A stretch of DNA of 34,318 nucleotides from an uncultured Lachnospiraceae bacterium (GTDB lineage Bacteria > Bacillota > Clostridia > Lachnospirales > Lachnospiraceae): NCBI GenBank assembly GCA_947625465.1, contig CANQOK010000028.1, positions 1-34,318 of the forward strand. The letters run 5' to 3'. The first letter of the stretch is position 1. Each line of letters opens with the position of its first letter. This document shows positions 8,614-16,860 of the stretch, in pieces. The position numbers and the translations under genes are program-made. The notes under the pieces were generated by a model. That model was not told the DNA's origin, ran no database searches, and saw only the letters and a program-made list of their open reading frames with translations.

Positions 8614-9504
8614 ATGAACGCGAATTTTTTCATTGTCAGCGACGGCGCCTGTGATCTGCTGCCGTCCTATACAGAGCAAAACGATGTACATGTTGTATCA
8701 TTTTACGTTACCTTTGACGGCGTATCTTACCAGAAGGAAGGTACCGAGATCGACCATGACAGTTTCTATGAACGCATGATCAACGAGCACGCTATTCCCA
8801 AGTCTTCTCTGCCTCCGGTCGGCGATTACTATGCTGTTTTTGAACCGCTGGTACAGGCCGGGAAGCCGATCATCTGTATCTGTATCACTACGAAGTTCAG
8901 CGGTTCCTATAACAGTGCCATTAACGCCCGGGATGAGATCTTAGAGCAGTATCCCGACGCCCGGATCACGGTAATCGATTCTACGCTGAACACAGTATGC
9001 CAGGGATTATTTGTCAATGAGGCGGTGCGGATGCGGAACGCGGGGCTCTCTTATGAGGAGGCGGTTTCCCATCTGGAACGGATCAAGGACACCGGCCGCA
9101 TCTATTTCACGGTAGGCTCCCTGGAATATCTGATTGCCAACGGGCGGATCGGGAAGCTGGCTGTGATCGCCGGCGATAAGCTCGGCATTAAACCGCTGAT
9201 CATCATGCACGATGGAGATATTTCTCTGGGCGGTATCACTCGGAGCAGAAAAAAAGCCAAGCAGAATCTGCTTGGCCTGGTTACAAAATATTTTGAACAG
9301 AATCAACTGAATACCGACGATTATACCTTCACAATCGGCGCGGGTTACGGTTATGAAGAAGCCGATGAATACCGGCAGGAGTTTGAATCTTATGTACATG
9401 TTACCTGTAACCCGGATATAAGGGCCCGGATCGGTGCCGCCGTCGGCTGTCATACCGGTCCTTACGCGCTGGGGATCGCATTCCTGAAGCGCTATGACGC
9501 ATAA
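8614..9504 (+). CDS. DegV family fatty-acid-binding protein (copy 1)
   Basis: This is a DegV/FakB-type protein of 296 residues. Members bind a fatty acid and, in Firmicutes, present it to a FakA kinase for phosphorylation. Family signatures visible are the N-terminal SDGACDLLPSY, the TKFSGSYNSA loop, VIDSTLNTVCQG, and YLIANGRIGKLA with the lid region that follows. An ATG at 8587 precedes the chosen start in frame. The ATG at 8614 has GGAG at 6-base spacing and places the conserved N-terminal strand at the usual position. No fakA gene is in the window. A second DegV is encoded convergently at 9551-10435. The two are clearly divergent paralogs, so different chain-type preferences are possible, though nothing here shows which. 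Confidence 0.92.
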   Translation: MNANFFIVSDGACDLLPSYTEQNDVHVVSFYVTFDGVSYQKEGTEIDHDSFYERMINEHAIPKSSLPPVGDYYAVFEPLVQAGKPIICICITTKFSGSYNSAINARDEILEQYPDARITVIDSTLNTVCQGLFVNEAVRMRNAGLSYEEAVSHLERIKDTGRIYFTVGSLEYLIANGRIGKLAVIAGDKLGIKPLIIMHDGDISLGGITRSRKKAKQNLLGLVTKYFEQNQLNTDDYTFTIGAGYGYEEADEYRQEFESYVHVTCNPDIRARIGAAVGCHTGPYALGIAFLKRYDA

Positions 9505-9518
9505 CCGAATAGTTCTGT

Positions 9519-9556
9519 ACGCAGTCAGTACCGTTGGGGCTGGCTGCGTTTTAATT
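9519..9556 (+). terminator. Rho-independent terminator after degV copy 1
   Basis: A 10-bp stem with one G-T pair (9519-9528 against 9540-9549; arms ACGCAGTCAG and CTGGCTGCGT) is followed by TTTAATT. It lies between the two convergent degV genes and its T-run serves the plus strand. Confidence 0.7.
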
Positions 9557-10435
9557 CTGCCGGCGGTCTGCTTTTTCCAGAAATACAAGCGCCAGCATAC
9601 CCGGTCCTACATGGGTTCCGATGATCGGTCCGATATTGGCGACGATAACCTTCTTCGCCAGATTGCCGGACAGCAGTTCCGCCTTTAATTGTTCCGCCAT
9701 TTCCGGATTATCCGCATGTCCTACGATCACCGTCTGCTCCGAAGGCTGATCTCCGCCCTGTCCGATCCGCTCAAGCAGATAGGAAAAGGCCTTTTTCGCG
9801 CCTCTTGCTTTGGCGACGACATACAATTTCCCGTCCGCGTCCACACTTAATACCGGTTTGATCTTCAGCGCGGTCCCGACGACTGCGCTCACTGCGGACA
9901 GTCTGCCGCCCCGGTTCAGATGAAACAGATCCTCCACGGTAAACCAATGACCGATATGGAACCGATTTTCCAGAAGCCACTGCGCCAGGGTATCGATATC
10001 CATGCCTTCTCTGCGCTTTACGCCTGCATGATAGACTAAAAGTCCTTCTCCGATCGAAGCGCTCAGCGAATCCAGACAAATGATTTTCCGGTCCGGGAAC
10101 TCATCCTGCAGAGTCTCCGCCGCTACATTCGCCGAATTGTAAGAACCGCTCAGACCGGAAGAAAAGATAATTGCCAGAACGTCCCTTCCCGCTTCCAGAT
10201 GTTTCCGGAACGTCTCTTCAAATACAAACGGAGTAAGCTGAGCTGTTGTCGGCATCTTGCCGTCTCTTAACTTTTGATAAAATTCTCTGCTGGACATCTC
10301 CCGTTCATCCGGATAATGATAATATACCGTACCGTCGATATTAAATTCCATCGGAATAATATCTAAATCCAGTTCCTGCACCACTTCATCCGGCAGATCG
10401 CAGGTGGCGCCGGCAACAATCGCGTAATCTCTCAT
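9551..10435 (-). CDS. DegV family fatty-acid-binding protein (copy 2)
   Basis: This second DegV/FakB-type protein has 294 residues. Signatures are VAGATCDLPDEVV at the N terminus, SSGLSGSYNSA, CLDSLSASIGEG, and LFHLNRGGRLSAV where copy 1 has YLIANGRIGKLA. Two ATGs are possible. The one at 10447 overlaps the ribosome binding site GGAGG, while the ATG at 10435 lies 5 bases after it and gives the standard family N terminus (MRDYAIVAGATCDL), so I prefer 10435. The gene has its own promoter and converges on copy 1. Its loop residues differ enough from copy 1 that this is not a recent duplication. Confidence 0.92.
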   Translation of the reverse strand: MRDYAIVAGATCDLPDEVVQELDLDIIPMEFNIDGTVYYHYPDEREMSSREFYQKLRDGKMPTTAQLTPFVFEETFRKHLEAGRDVLAIIFSSGLSGSYNSANVAAETLQDEFPDRKIICLDSLSASIGEGLLVYHAGVKRREGMDIDTLAQWLLENRFHIGHWFTVEDLFHLNRGGRLSAVSAVVGTALKIKPVLSVDADGKLYVVAKARGAKKAFSYLLERIGQGGDQPSEQTVIVGHADNPEMAEQLKAELLSGNLAKKVIVANIGPIIGTHVGPGMLALVFLEKADRRQN

Positions 10436-10469
10436 AAATTCCTCCATGCTTTCTCTTAAATCTTGTTTT

Positions 10470-10499
10470 ATTCTATCATGGAGGCTTTCTATCTGTCAA
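10470..10499 (-). promoter_or_regulatory. Promoter of degV copy 2
   Basis: On the minus strand a perfect -35 TTGACA (10499-10494), an 18-base spacer and a -10 TAGAAT (10475-10470) with an upstream TG lie about 35 bases before the preferred start. Confidence 0.65.
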
Positions 10500-10522
10500 A
10501 CAGATTTCAGTGAAATCCCATT

Positions 10523-11404
10523 TCACATTTCCGCCGTGCCCGGCGGCTTAAAGCCTTCTCCAAACACTTCGCCGGCAGACGTTACGATCAGAAACGCTTT
10601 CGGATCTTCTTCCCGTACAATTTCCAATGCTTTATAATACAGCTGCTTCCGCATCACGCACAGGATAATATCCTTTGCCTGATTTTCATAGGCGCCCGCT
10701 CCGCTTATAAAAGTTACGCCCACCTGCAGTTCCTGCAGAAACCGGTTCGCGATCGGTCGTTCCCTCCGGCTGATGACCAGGATCAGTTTCGCTTCCTCCC
10801 TGCCATACAGGACAAAGTCCAAAACAAACGCGTTGATCACTGCCGTCATTCCCGCGTAGATTCCGGATTCGATATTTCCGAACACCGGCACGGACAGTCC
10901 CACGATCACGGCGTCCATTACCAGAAAAATCCTTCCGGTCTTAATATGCGGATACTTCTGCTTGATCAGACGCACAATAATATCCATACCGCCTGTCGTG
11001 GCGCCGGCGCGAAAAATAATCCCCATACCAAACGCCAGCAGACTCCCGCCCGCAATGACCGAAAGCAGTCTGTCGCCTGTGATCGGCCCGATTGCGGAGA
11101 AAAGGTCCACAAAAACAGAAGAAGCCAGGACGACCGCGACCGTTTTCCAGGTAAACCGCCAGCCCAGTTTCCAGGCCCCCAGCGCCAGGATCGGAAGATT
11201 CAGCATAAAAATAGTGATACTGGTAGGAATCCCGGTCAGCGTATTCAGCATAATAGCAATGCCGTTTACGCCGCCGGGTACCAGCCGGTGAGGATCCAGG
11301 AACAGCCCGATTGCCGCTCCATATCCCACAACGCCTGCCAGCAAAATTCCGCACCGTATCACTTGTTTTCCGATATCCTTCCCTGCTGCAGCTTTCATTT
11401 CCAT
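10523..11404 (-). CDS. YitT family membrane protein (DUF161 plus DUF2179)
   Basis: This is a 293-residue protein of the YitT family, whose function is not firmly known. It has about five or six membrane segments (for example CGILLAGVVGYGAAIGLFL and IFMLNLPILALGAWKLGW) and the family signature VPGGVNGIAIMLNTLTGIPTS. Conserved Gly-rich patterns such as GGSLLAFGMGIIFRAGATTGGMD and IKQKYPHIKTGR follow. The last 80 or so residues form the soluble DUF2179 domain (VMRKQLYYKALEIVREEDPKAFLIV). The start at 11404 has GAGG close upstream; an ATG six bases later is an alternative. It follows deoD by 63 bases on the same strand and may be co-transcribed, although the two functions have no obvious link. 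Confidence 0.9.
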   Translation of the reverse strand: MEMKAAAGKDIGKQVIRCGILLAGVVGYGAAIGLFLDPHRLVPGGVNGIAIMLNTLTGIPTSITIFMLNLPILALGAWKLGWRFTWKTVAVVLASSVFVDLFSAIGPITGDRLLSVIAGGSLLAFGMGIIFRAGATTGGMDIIVRLIKQKYPHIKTGRIFLVMDAVIVGLSVPVFGNIESGIYAGMTAVINAFVLDFVLYGREEAKLILVISRRERPIANRFLQELQVGVTFISGAGAYENQAKDIILCVMRKQLYYKALEIVREEDPKAFLIVTSAGEVFGEGFKPPGTAEM

Positions 11405-11467
11405 ACCGCCTCACTGATTTTTCAGATAGGATATCCGTTTTTTTCTTCTTTATACCGCTTTCTCGGG

Positions 11468-12178
11468 TTAAACGGCTGCGCTCAGTTCCAGCGCCGTTTC
11501 GATCATGGCGGTCAGCCCCTGCTCCCGTTCTTTCGCGGACATGGCTTCACTGCCAAAGATCAGATCTGAAACCGTCAGCAGCGCCAGCGCCTTCTTCCCG
11601 GCTCTGGCCGCATTCATATACAAAGCCACGCTTTCCATCTCTACCGCCAGAACGCCCATTTTTTTCCATGAAGTGGCGGCGTCCGCATTATCGTTATAAA
11701 AGCAATCGGAAGAAAGCACATTTCCAACCCGGATCGGAAGATTCCTTTTTCGGGCAAGTCCGACTGCTTTTTCCAAGAGTTCATAATCCGCGATGGGTGC
11801 AAAGGAACCCGGCAGCCGAAACTGCGCGCCGTAATTGGAATCCGTACAGGCTCCCATGGCTGCAATCAAATCTCCCACATGAATTCCTTCTGCGATCCCG
11901 CCTGCCGATCCGATCCGAATGATCGTTTCCACATCATACAGATTGTACAGTTCATAGCTGTAGATTCCAATAGACGGGATCCCCATCCCGTGCCCCATCA
12001 CGGAAACCGGCTTCCCGCGATAGGTTCCCGTATAGCCGAACATATTCCGTACTTCATTAAACAAAACCGGCTGTTCCAGATAATGCTCCGCGATAAATTT
12101 CGCGCGGAGCGGATCGCCCGGCATTAAAACTGTTTTCGCAATCTCACCTTTTTCCGCCTGATTGTGTGGTGTGCTCAT
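11468..12178 (-). CDS. deoD: Purine-nucleoside phosphorylase, DeoD type
   Basis: This cytoplasmic enzyme splits purine (deoxy)nucleosides with phosphate into the free base and (deoxy)ribose-1-phosphate. The length of 236 residues is normal for the hexameric bacterial type. Motifs are the phosphate-binding MPGDPLRAK, GHGMGIPS, IRIGSAGG, the nucleoside-binding VEMESVALYMNA and the catalytic region LTVSDLIFG, whose Asp normally protonates the purine base. A ribosome binding site (GAGGGA) precedes the ATG. It begins 21 bases after the PL11 lyase gene on the same strand, so read-through from that gene is plausible even though the pathways differ. Confidence 0.96.
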   Translation of the reverse strand: MSTPHNQAEKGEIAKTVLMPGDPLRAKFIAEHYLEQPVLFNEVRNMFGYTGTYRGKPVSVMGHGMGIPSIGIYSYELYNLYDVETIIRIGSAGGIAEGIHVGDLIAAMGACTDSNYGAQFRLPGSFAPIADYELLEKAVGLARKRNLPIRVGNVLSSDCFYNDNADAATSWKKMGVLAVEMESVALYMNAARAGKKALALLTVSDLIFGSEAMSAKEREQGLTAMIETALELSAAV

Positions 12179-12199
12179 ATTCCCTCTTTTCCGAACCGT

Positions 12200-14923
12200 T
12201 TACGTTCTATTTGCATTTACATACCGCAGCTCCGGTATCGGCACTTCGTTCATATCATCGCCGATATAAAATCCGGTATGCGGCGGCTGGTTATAGGCCA
12301 CGTTCTGCCAGGCGATGCCAAGCCGGTAAACCGGATCGTGCATAAAGGTATAAAACCTGTGCTCCGTCAGATCCGTCGTGGTATAGATCCGCAGATGGGT
12401 GCTGTCCTTATCCCGCCAGACCACTTCTTCCCGCCAGTCCCCGAACAGACTTGCCTGCAGACAGGGATTCCCCTTGGAACCGTTGTTGGCAGGGCAGTCC
12501 ACGGTATCCAGCAAAATCTCCAGTTTTTCCGTTTCCCAGTTCCACTTGTAGATCCGCCCGATGCTGATATTTGTTTCATATCCCGACCACTCGTGATCGC
12601 ACAGTTCCCGGAGCAGATCTCCGTCCCACCAGATCGCGAAATTGATCGAAGGCGGTGAAGTCTGACTGATCAGCGTGCCATCGTAATTATAAAGTCCCGC
12701 GCCTTCAAACGCCCAGAGCTGATTGCCCCGGTATCGGGGATCGATCTTTGCCGTCAGGCCGCGTCCCGTATCACAGCCCGTATATTTTCCGAATCGGATC
12801 TCTCCGGTTCCCGCGTCCCGCAGCTCCATTCCATAGGGACAGTCCGCATGTTCATGGATCCCGTAAAAATCATACCCGACGCTGTCCGGTGAAAATCTGC
12901 CCACATGCATGGCGTCTCCGTGTCCCAAACCCGTACTGTAAAGGCCAGTCCCGTCGTGATCGATCACGCAGGCTCCGTACAGAATCTCATCACAGCCGTC
13001 GCCGTCCACATCCGCCACTGCCAGATTGTGGAACCCCTGGTTGGTATACGAGAGATTCTGATCTTTTCCCGCCTGAAATCTCCACCGCTTTACCAGTTTC
13101 TTCTCCTTTAGATCATAAGCCACCAGATTCGTCCGCATTCCATAATCATAATAGCCGCGGCACATTACCGCGCTGGGATGTTCGCCGTCCAGATAAGCGA
13201 CACAGGCCAGAAAGCGGTCGCACCGGTTGCCCCAGGAATCTCCGTACTCCGTGATATCGCCCCGCGGCGGATCATAGGGAACGGTATCCAGCGCCGCGCC
13301 GGTTTGCCCGTCAAATACCGTCAGATATTCCGGTCCCTCCAATATAAAACCGTCCGAATTCCGATAGTCTGCTTTAGCGTCTCCAATCACATCTCCCAGT
13401 CCGTCTACCGTGCCGTCCGCAGTCTTACAGATCATCTCCGCATATCCGTCGCCGTCGAAATCATACACCAAAAACTGGGTATAATGCGCGCCGCAGCGAA
13501 TATTGGGGCCCAGTCCGATGCGCCACAGCATCGTGCCGTCCAGCTTATATGCGTCCAGAAAGACTAATCCCGAATACCCTTTATGGGAGTTATCTTTCCC
13601 GTTGCAGTCCCATTTCAACACGATCTCATATTCTCCGTCCCCATCCAGATCGGCGGCACCGGCATCATTCGCCGTATATTCGTATGTATATCCGTCCGGC
13701 GTCGTATACGGTTCCGGTTTTTTCAGCAGAAGCTCCAGATAATTGTGCAGCCACGGCTTCGTGACATTCCCGGGCTTTTTGCATGTTTCTTCTTCCTCTG
13801 TCCCATTTACGACCTTACGCACCTCATAGACGGTATCTTTCGTTCCGTTCCGATGGAAATAATTGGTCGCGCCCATGATCGGTTCCTGATTTAATTTTAC
13901 TCCGTCCGCATACAGGTTAAATCCTATCTGCGCGGCATATTCATAAGCCTGCAGCCGCCAGCTTAAAAAGACACCAGATTCCCCGGTGTCTTTTTCCTCT
14001 GCTGCCACTGCGGTGAGACCGCGGTTTAATTCTTCTGCCTGCCGGCTGCGCCTAAGACGGTGTACCGGAGAATTTACAATGGTCTTATTGGAAATTCCCC
14101 CTAAACTCTCAGTCGTCATGGCATACATGTATTCCCGATCCGTAGGGATCTGATCTACGAACTCCAGCGTCTTTGCGTCAACGCACCCGATCTTCTTCCA
14201 CGGAAGGTCTTCGGATGCTCTGCGGTATAAGACATACTGGCGGATTCCTTCTTCGTAATCCCATGCCAGCTTCACAGAGTCGTCTGTTACGTCTTCCACC
14301 CGGAAATTAAACGGATATAATTTGAACTTGGAGCTCTCCACGATCTGCATCTGAATCGGCTCGCTCCGCTCTCCTTCAAATCCCAGTTCATTGACGGCGC
14401 ACACCTGATAGCGGTAAGTCCGGCATAACTCTACTTCATCATCAAAATACGCATGCCCGATCACCTCGATGCAGGTCTCAGGAATATCCGGATCATCGAC
14501 AACCGTCTTATACAGGCGGAACTGATCTCCTTCGCAGTCCCATCCGATCACCACGCTGGACTTCTCGAGAGAAGCCACATGCTTCTCCTCGATTCCGGTA
14601 GGAACCGCTTCTACTTTCCTTCCGATATCCAGTCCCTGTATCCGGACATATTTCCCGGAAAAGGCAACCGTCAGTTTTCCGTCTGTCACTTCCGCCTCAA
14701 ACACGGCTTCCGTTATCTTCTTATCTGCCATCCACATGGGCGGCTGTTCTGCCCCATTGAGCTTCGTATATACATTGACATCGCCCTCATGGTTCGGATC
14801 TCCCGCATAAACACGGATCTGATACGTTCCGTTCTCCAGAGAAACGGTATACTCTGTCTGCGCAGTCTGTACCGCCGCCTTCTGGCCGGGGATCAACACA
14901 TTGTCTGTTATCTGAATCTGCAT
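12200..14923 (-). CDS. Rhamnogalacturonan lyase, PL11 family, with N-terminal binding and FN3 modules
   Basis: This 907-residue enzyme is predicted to cleave the rhamnogalacturonan I backbone of pectin by beta-elimination. Residues about 1-105 look like a beta-sandwich carbohydrate-binding domain (YQIRVYAGDPNHEGDVNVY). Two fibronectin III-like modules follow (about 108-195 and 200-288). The PL11 catalytic propeller runs from about 293 (AEELNRGLTAV) to the end and has the family's usual size of about 610 residues. It carries several Asp-rich calcium loops (DLDGDGEYE, DFDGDGYAE, DVDGDGCDE). The ATG follows GGGAGG. There is no signal peptide or membrane segment and no hydrophobic in-frame extension upstream, so the protein is probably cytoplasmic like YesX of Bacillus, or is exported by an unusual route. 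It is divergent from the GH5 gene at 15082. Confidence 0.93.
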   Translation of the reverse strand: MQIQITDNVLIPGQKAAVQTAQTEYTVSLENGTYQIRVYAGDPNHEGDVNVYTKLNGAEQPPMWMADKKITEAVFEAEVTDGKLTVAFSGKYVRIQGLDIGRKVEAVPTGIEEKHVASLEKSSVVIGWDCEGDQFRLYKTVVDDPDIPETCIEVIGHAYFDDEVELCRTYRYQVCAVNELGFEGERSEPIQMQIVESSKFKLYPFNFRVEDVTDDSVKLAWDYEEGIRQYVLYRRASEDLPWKKIGCVDAKTLEFVDQIPTDREYMYAMTTESLGGISNKTIVNSPVHRLRRSRQAEELNRGLTAVAAEEKDTGESGVFLSWRLQAYEYAAQIGFNLYADGVKLNQEPIMGATNYFHRNGTKDTVYEVRKVVNGTEEEETCKKPGNVTKPWLHNYLELLLKKPEPYTTPDGYTYEYTANDAGAADLDGDGEYEIVLKWDCNGKDNSHKGYSGLVFLDAYKLDGTMLWRIGLGPNIRCGAHYTQFLVYDFDGDGYAEMICKTADGTVDGLGDVIGDAKADYRNSDGFILEGPEYLTVFDGQTGAALDTVPYDPPRGDITEYGDSWGNRCDRFLACVAYLDGEHPSAVMCRGYYDYGMRTNLVAYDLKEKKLVKRWRFQAGKDQNLSYTNQGFHNLAVADVDGDGCDEILYGACVIDHDGTGLYSTGLGHGDAMHVGRFSPDSVGYDFYGIHEHADCPYGMELRDAGTGEIRFGKYTGCDTGRGLTAKIDPRYRGNQLWAFEGAGLYNYDGTLISQTSPPSINFAIWWDGDLLRELCDHEWSGYETNISIGRIYKWNWETEKLEILLDTVDCPANNGSKGNPCLQASLFGDWREEVVWRDKDSTHLRIYTTTDLTEHRFYTFMHDPVYRLGIAWQNVAYNQPPHTGFYIGDDMNEVPIPELRYVNANRT

Positions 14924-15016
14924 ACTTCCTCCCTTTTTGACGATTCCAAATACATCCTGTTCTCTGTTCAGTTTAACACATTTCTTCTCAAATGAAAAGG
15001 AAAAATGTAAATATAA

Positions 15017-15045
15017 TTGACGGAAACTGCTTTTTTGTTTATGAT
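15017..15045 (+). promoter_or_regulatory. Promoter of the GH5 glucanase gene
   Basis: A -35 TTGACG (15017-15022), a 17-base spacer and a -10 TATGAT (15040-15045) lie 36 bases before the preferred start. The divergent PL11 gene starts about 95 bases to the left, so the 158-base gap carries control elements for both. Confidence 0.65.
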
Positions 15046-15081
15046 AAAAATATAACGATACAAAGGAGACTTTTCACTGTT

Positions 15082-16851
15082 ATGCAGATCAATAAAAAGC
15101 GGCTTTCCGCTGTCGGAATTATCATACTTTTATTATGTATTATCTTTCTGACCGGTTATTTTATCGGGAAACAGACACGCAGGAATTCCTCTGCGGAACC
15201 GGAAGGAACGACTCCCTTATCCGATGAAACGGATTCCGATTCCAGCGATCCGGATTCTCATACAGAACTTTCCGGCCTGGAGACTGTTTCTGACAGTACG
15301 GGGCAGAACGCCGGCACTACCCGGGCAGATGCCACAACTTCCAAAAGCCCTGCTTCCACCACTTCCGGGAAAACACAGACCGCCGGAGGAAACGGTTCCG
15401 GGAACGGCACAGGAGGCAGTTCCGGCGGGAATCAGAACCCCGGTACACAGGGAAACAACGCCAAGCCCACAACTTCGAAAACAACCTCCCAAAAAGCCAC
15501 GCAGAACACAACGGTTCCCAAAGCGAGCACAGGCCTGGCAGTTCCTTCCGTTTCCGGCAGACTGCAGGTCAAAGGTTCCCAGTTATGTGATAAGAACGGC
15601 AAAGCTGTACAGCTGCGGGGGCTCAGCACACACGGAATCGCCTGGTTCCCCAACTATGTCAATCAGACGCTGTTCGGAGAATTCCGCAACAACTGGAATG
15701 TCAATGTGATCCGCCTCGCCATGTATACGGCAGAATACAACGGTTACTGTACCGGCGGCGATCAGAGTTGGTTAAAGCAGCTGGTTTCCAAAGGCGTAGA
15801 ATACGCGACGAGAAATGATATGTATGTGATCATCGACTGGCACATTTTATCAGACGGCAATCCCAATACATATAAATCCCAGGCGAAAGCTTTTTTCAAA
15901 GAGATGTCGAAGAAATACGCCGGCTACAACAATGTCATATATGAAATCTGCAACGAGCCAAACGGCGGCACCGGTTGGAGCACCATTAAATCTTACGCCG
16001 AAGAGATCATCAGCGTAATCCGCGCCAACGACAAAAACGCGGTGATTCTGGTCGGTACGCCCACCTGGTCCCAGGAAGTCGACAAGGCTGCCGCCAACCC
16101 GATCACCAAATATAAAAACATCATGTACACACTGCATTTTTATGCCGACACGCACCGCGACGATCTGCGGAACCGGATGATCTCCGCCGTAAAAGGCGGT
16201 CTGCCTGTTTTCGTATCCGAATACGGGATCTGTGACGCCAGCGGCAGCGGCGCGATCAATACCGCGCAGGCAAACGCGTGGGTTAACGCCATGGATCAGT
16301 ATAACATCAGTTATGTGGCATGGAATATTTCCAACAAAGCGGAGACCAGTTCTATCATCAAAAGCAGCTGCACAGAAACTTCAGGGATCAAGAGCAGCGA
16401 CCTGAGCGATTCCGGAAAATGGCTGTACAATATGCTCCGGGGCAAAAGCGGCGCGCCCGGCAAGGTGGTGGTTCCGCAGGCTACCAATCAGACGTCCCAG
16501 AAACAGACGCAGCAGACACAGCAACAGCAGCCGACAACGCCGAAACCGGTGACAAAAAGCAATTCCACTCTTAGCTATACGGCAAAGGTTACCAATTTCT
16601 GGGAAAATAACGGGAAAATCTGTTGGCAGTATGACGTAACCATCACAGCAAAAAAGGCCTGTACCAGCTGGACTCTGTCCCTGCCGTTCAGTGGAGCGAT
16701 CGAATTCTCCCAGGGATGGAACGGCAATTACAAAGTCAGCGGCAAGACCTTAACGGTCACTTCCATGGATTATAACGGAACCCTGAAAGCCGGAGGAACA
16801 GCCAATATCGGCTTTATTATCAAAGGAAGCGCCAGTTTAAAGTTAAAATAA
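15082..16851 (+). CDS. Membrane-anchored GH5 endoglucanase with CBM2-like domain
   Basis: This 589-residue glycoside hydrolase is expected to cut beta-1,4-glucans or related beta-glucans outside the cell. A hydrophobic N-terminal segment (residues about 8-28) has no clear cleavage site, so it may act as an anchor. A Ser/Thr/Gly-rich linker runs to about 155. The GH5 barrel (about 160-450) holds the acid/base E292 (EICNEPNGG) and the nucleophile E380 (FVSEYGICD), with HILSDGNP and TLHFYADTH as further family landmarks. A Gln/Thr linker (about 455-490) leads to a 95-residue domain with CBM2 features (W-x-L near CTSWTLSLP, SQGWNGNY, LKAGGTANIGF). An in-frame ATG exists at 14992, but it lies upstream of the promoter; the ATG at 15082 follows AAAGGAG at a rather long 13-base spacing and starts the anchor properly. 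No LPxTG motif or dockerin is present. Confidence 0.92.
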   Translation: MQINKKRLSAVGIIILLLCIIFLTGYFIGKQTRRNSSAEPEGTTPLSDETDSDSSDPDSHTELSGLETVSDSTGQNAGTTRADATTSKSPASTTSGKTQTAGGNGSGNGTGGSSGGNQNPGTQGNNAKPTTSKTTSQKATQNTTVPKASTGLAVPSVSGRLQVKGSQLCDKNGKAVQLRGLSTHGIAWFPNYVNQTLFGEFRNNWNVNVIRLAMYTAEYNGYCTGGDQSWLKQLVSKGVEYATRNDMYVIIDWHILSDGNPNTYKSQAKAFFKEMSKKYAGYNNVIYEICNEPNGGTGWSTIKSYAEEIISVIRANDKNAVILVGTPTWSQEVDKAAANPITKYKNIMYTLHFYADTHRDDLRNRMISAVKGGLPVFVSEYGICDASGSGAINTAQANAWVNAMDQYNISYVAWNISNKAETSSIIKSSCTETSGIKSSDLSDSGKWLYNMLRGKSGAPGKVVVPQATNQTSQKQTQQTQQQQPTTPKPVTKSNSTLSYTAKVTNFWENNGKICWQYDVTITAKKACTSWTLSLPFSGAIEFSQGWNGNYKVSGKTLTVTSMDYNGTLKAGGTANIGFIIKGSASLKLK

Positions 16852-16860
16852 CGAATGCTT

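Noticed and set aside
10510-10526. Terminator hairpin (GTGAAAT/ATTTCAC) at the end of the yitT gene
   Set aside because: The stem is only 7 bp, overlaps the stop codon and is not followed by a T-run on the minus strand.
12748-13567. Long plus-strand open frames opposite the PL11 gene
   Set aside because: They are antisense to a well-supported lyase, have no family features and no ribosome binding sites.
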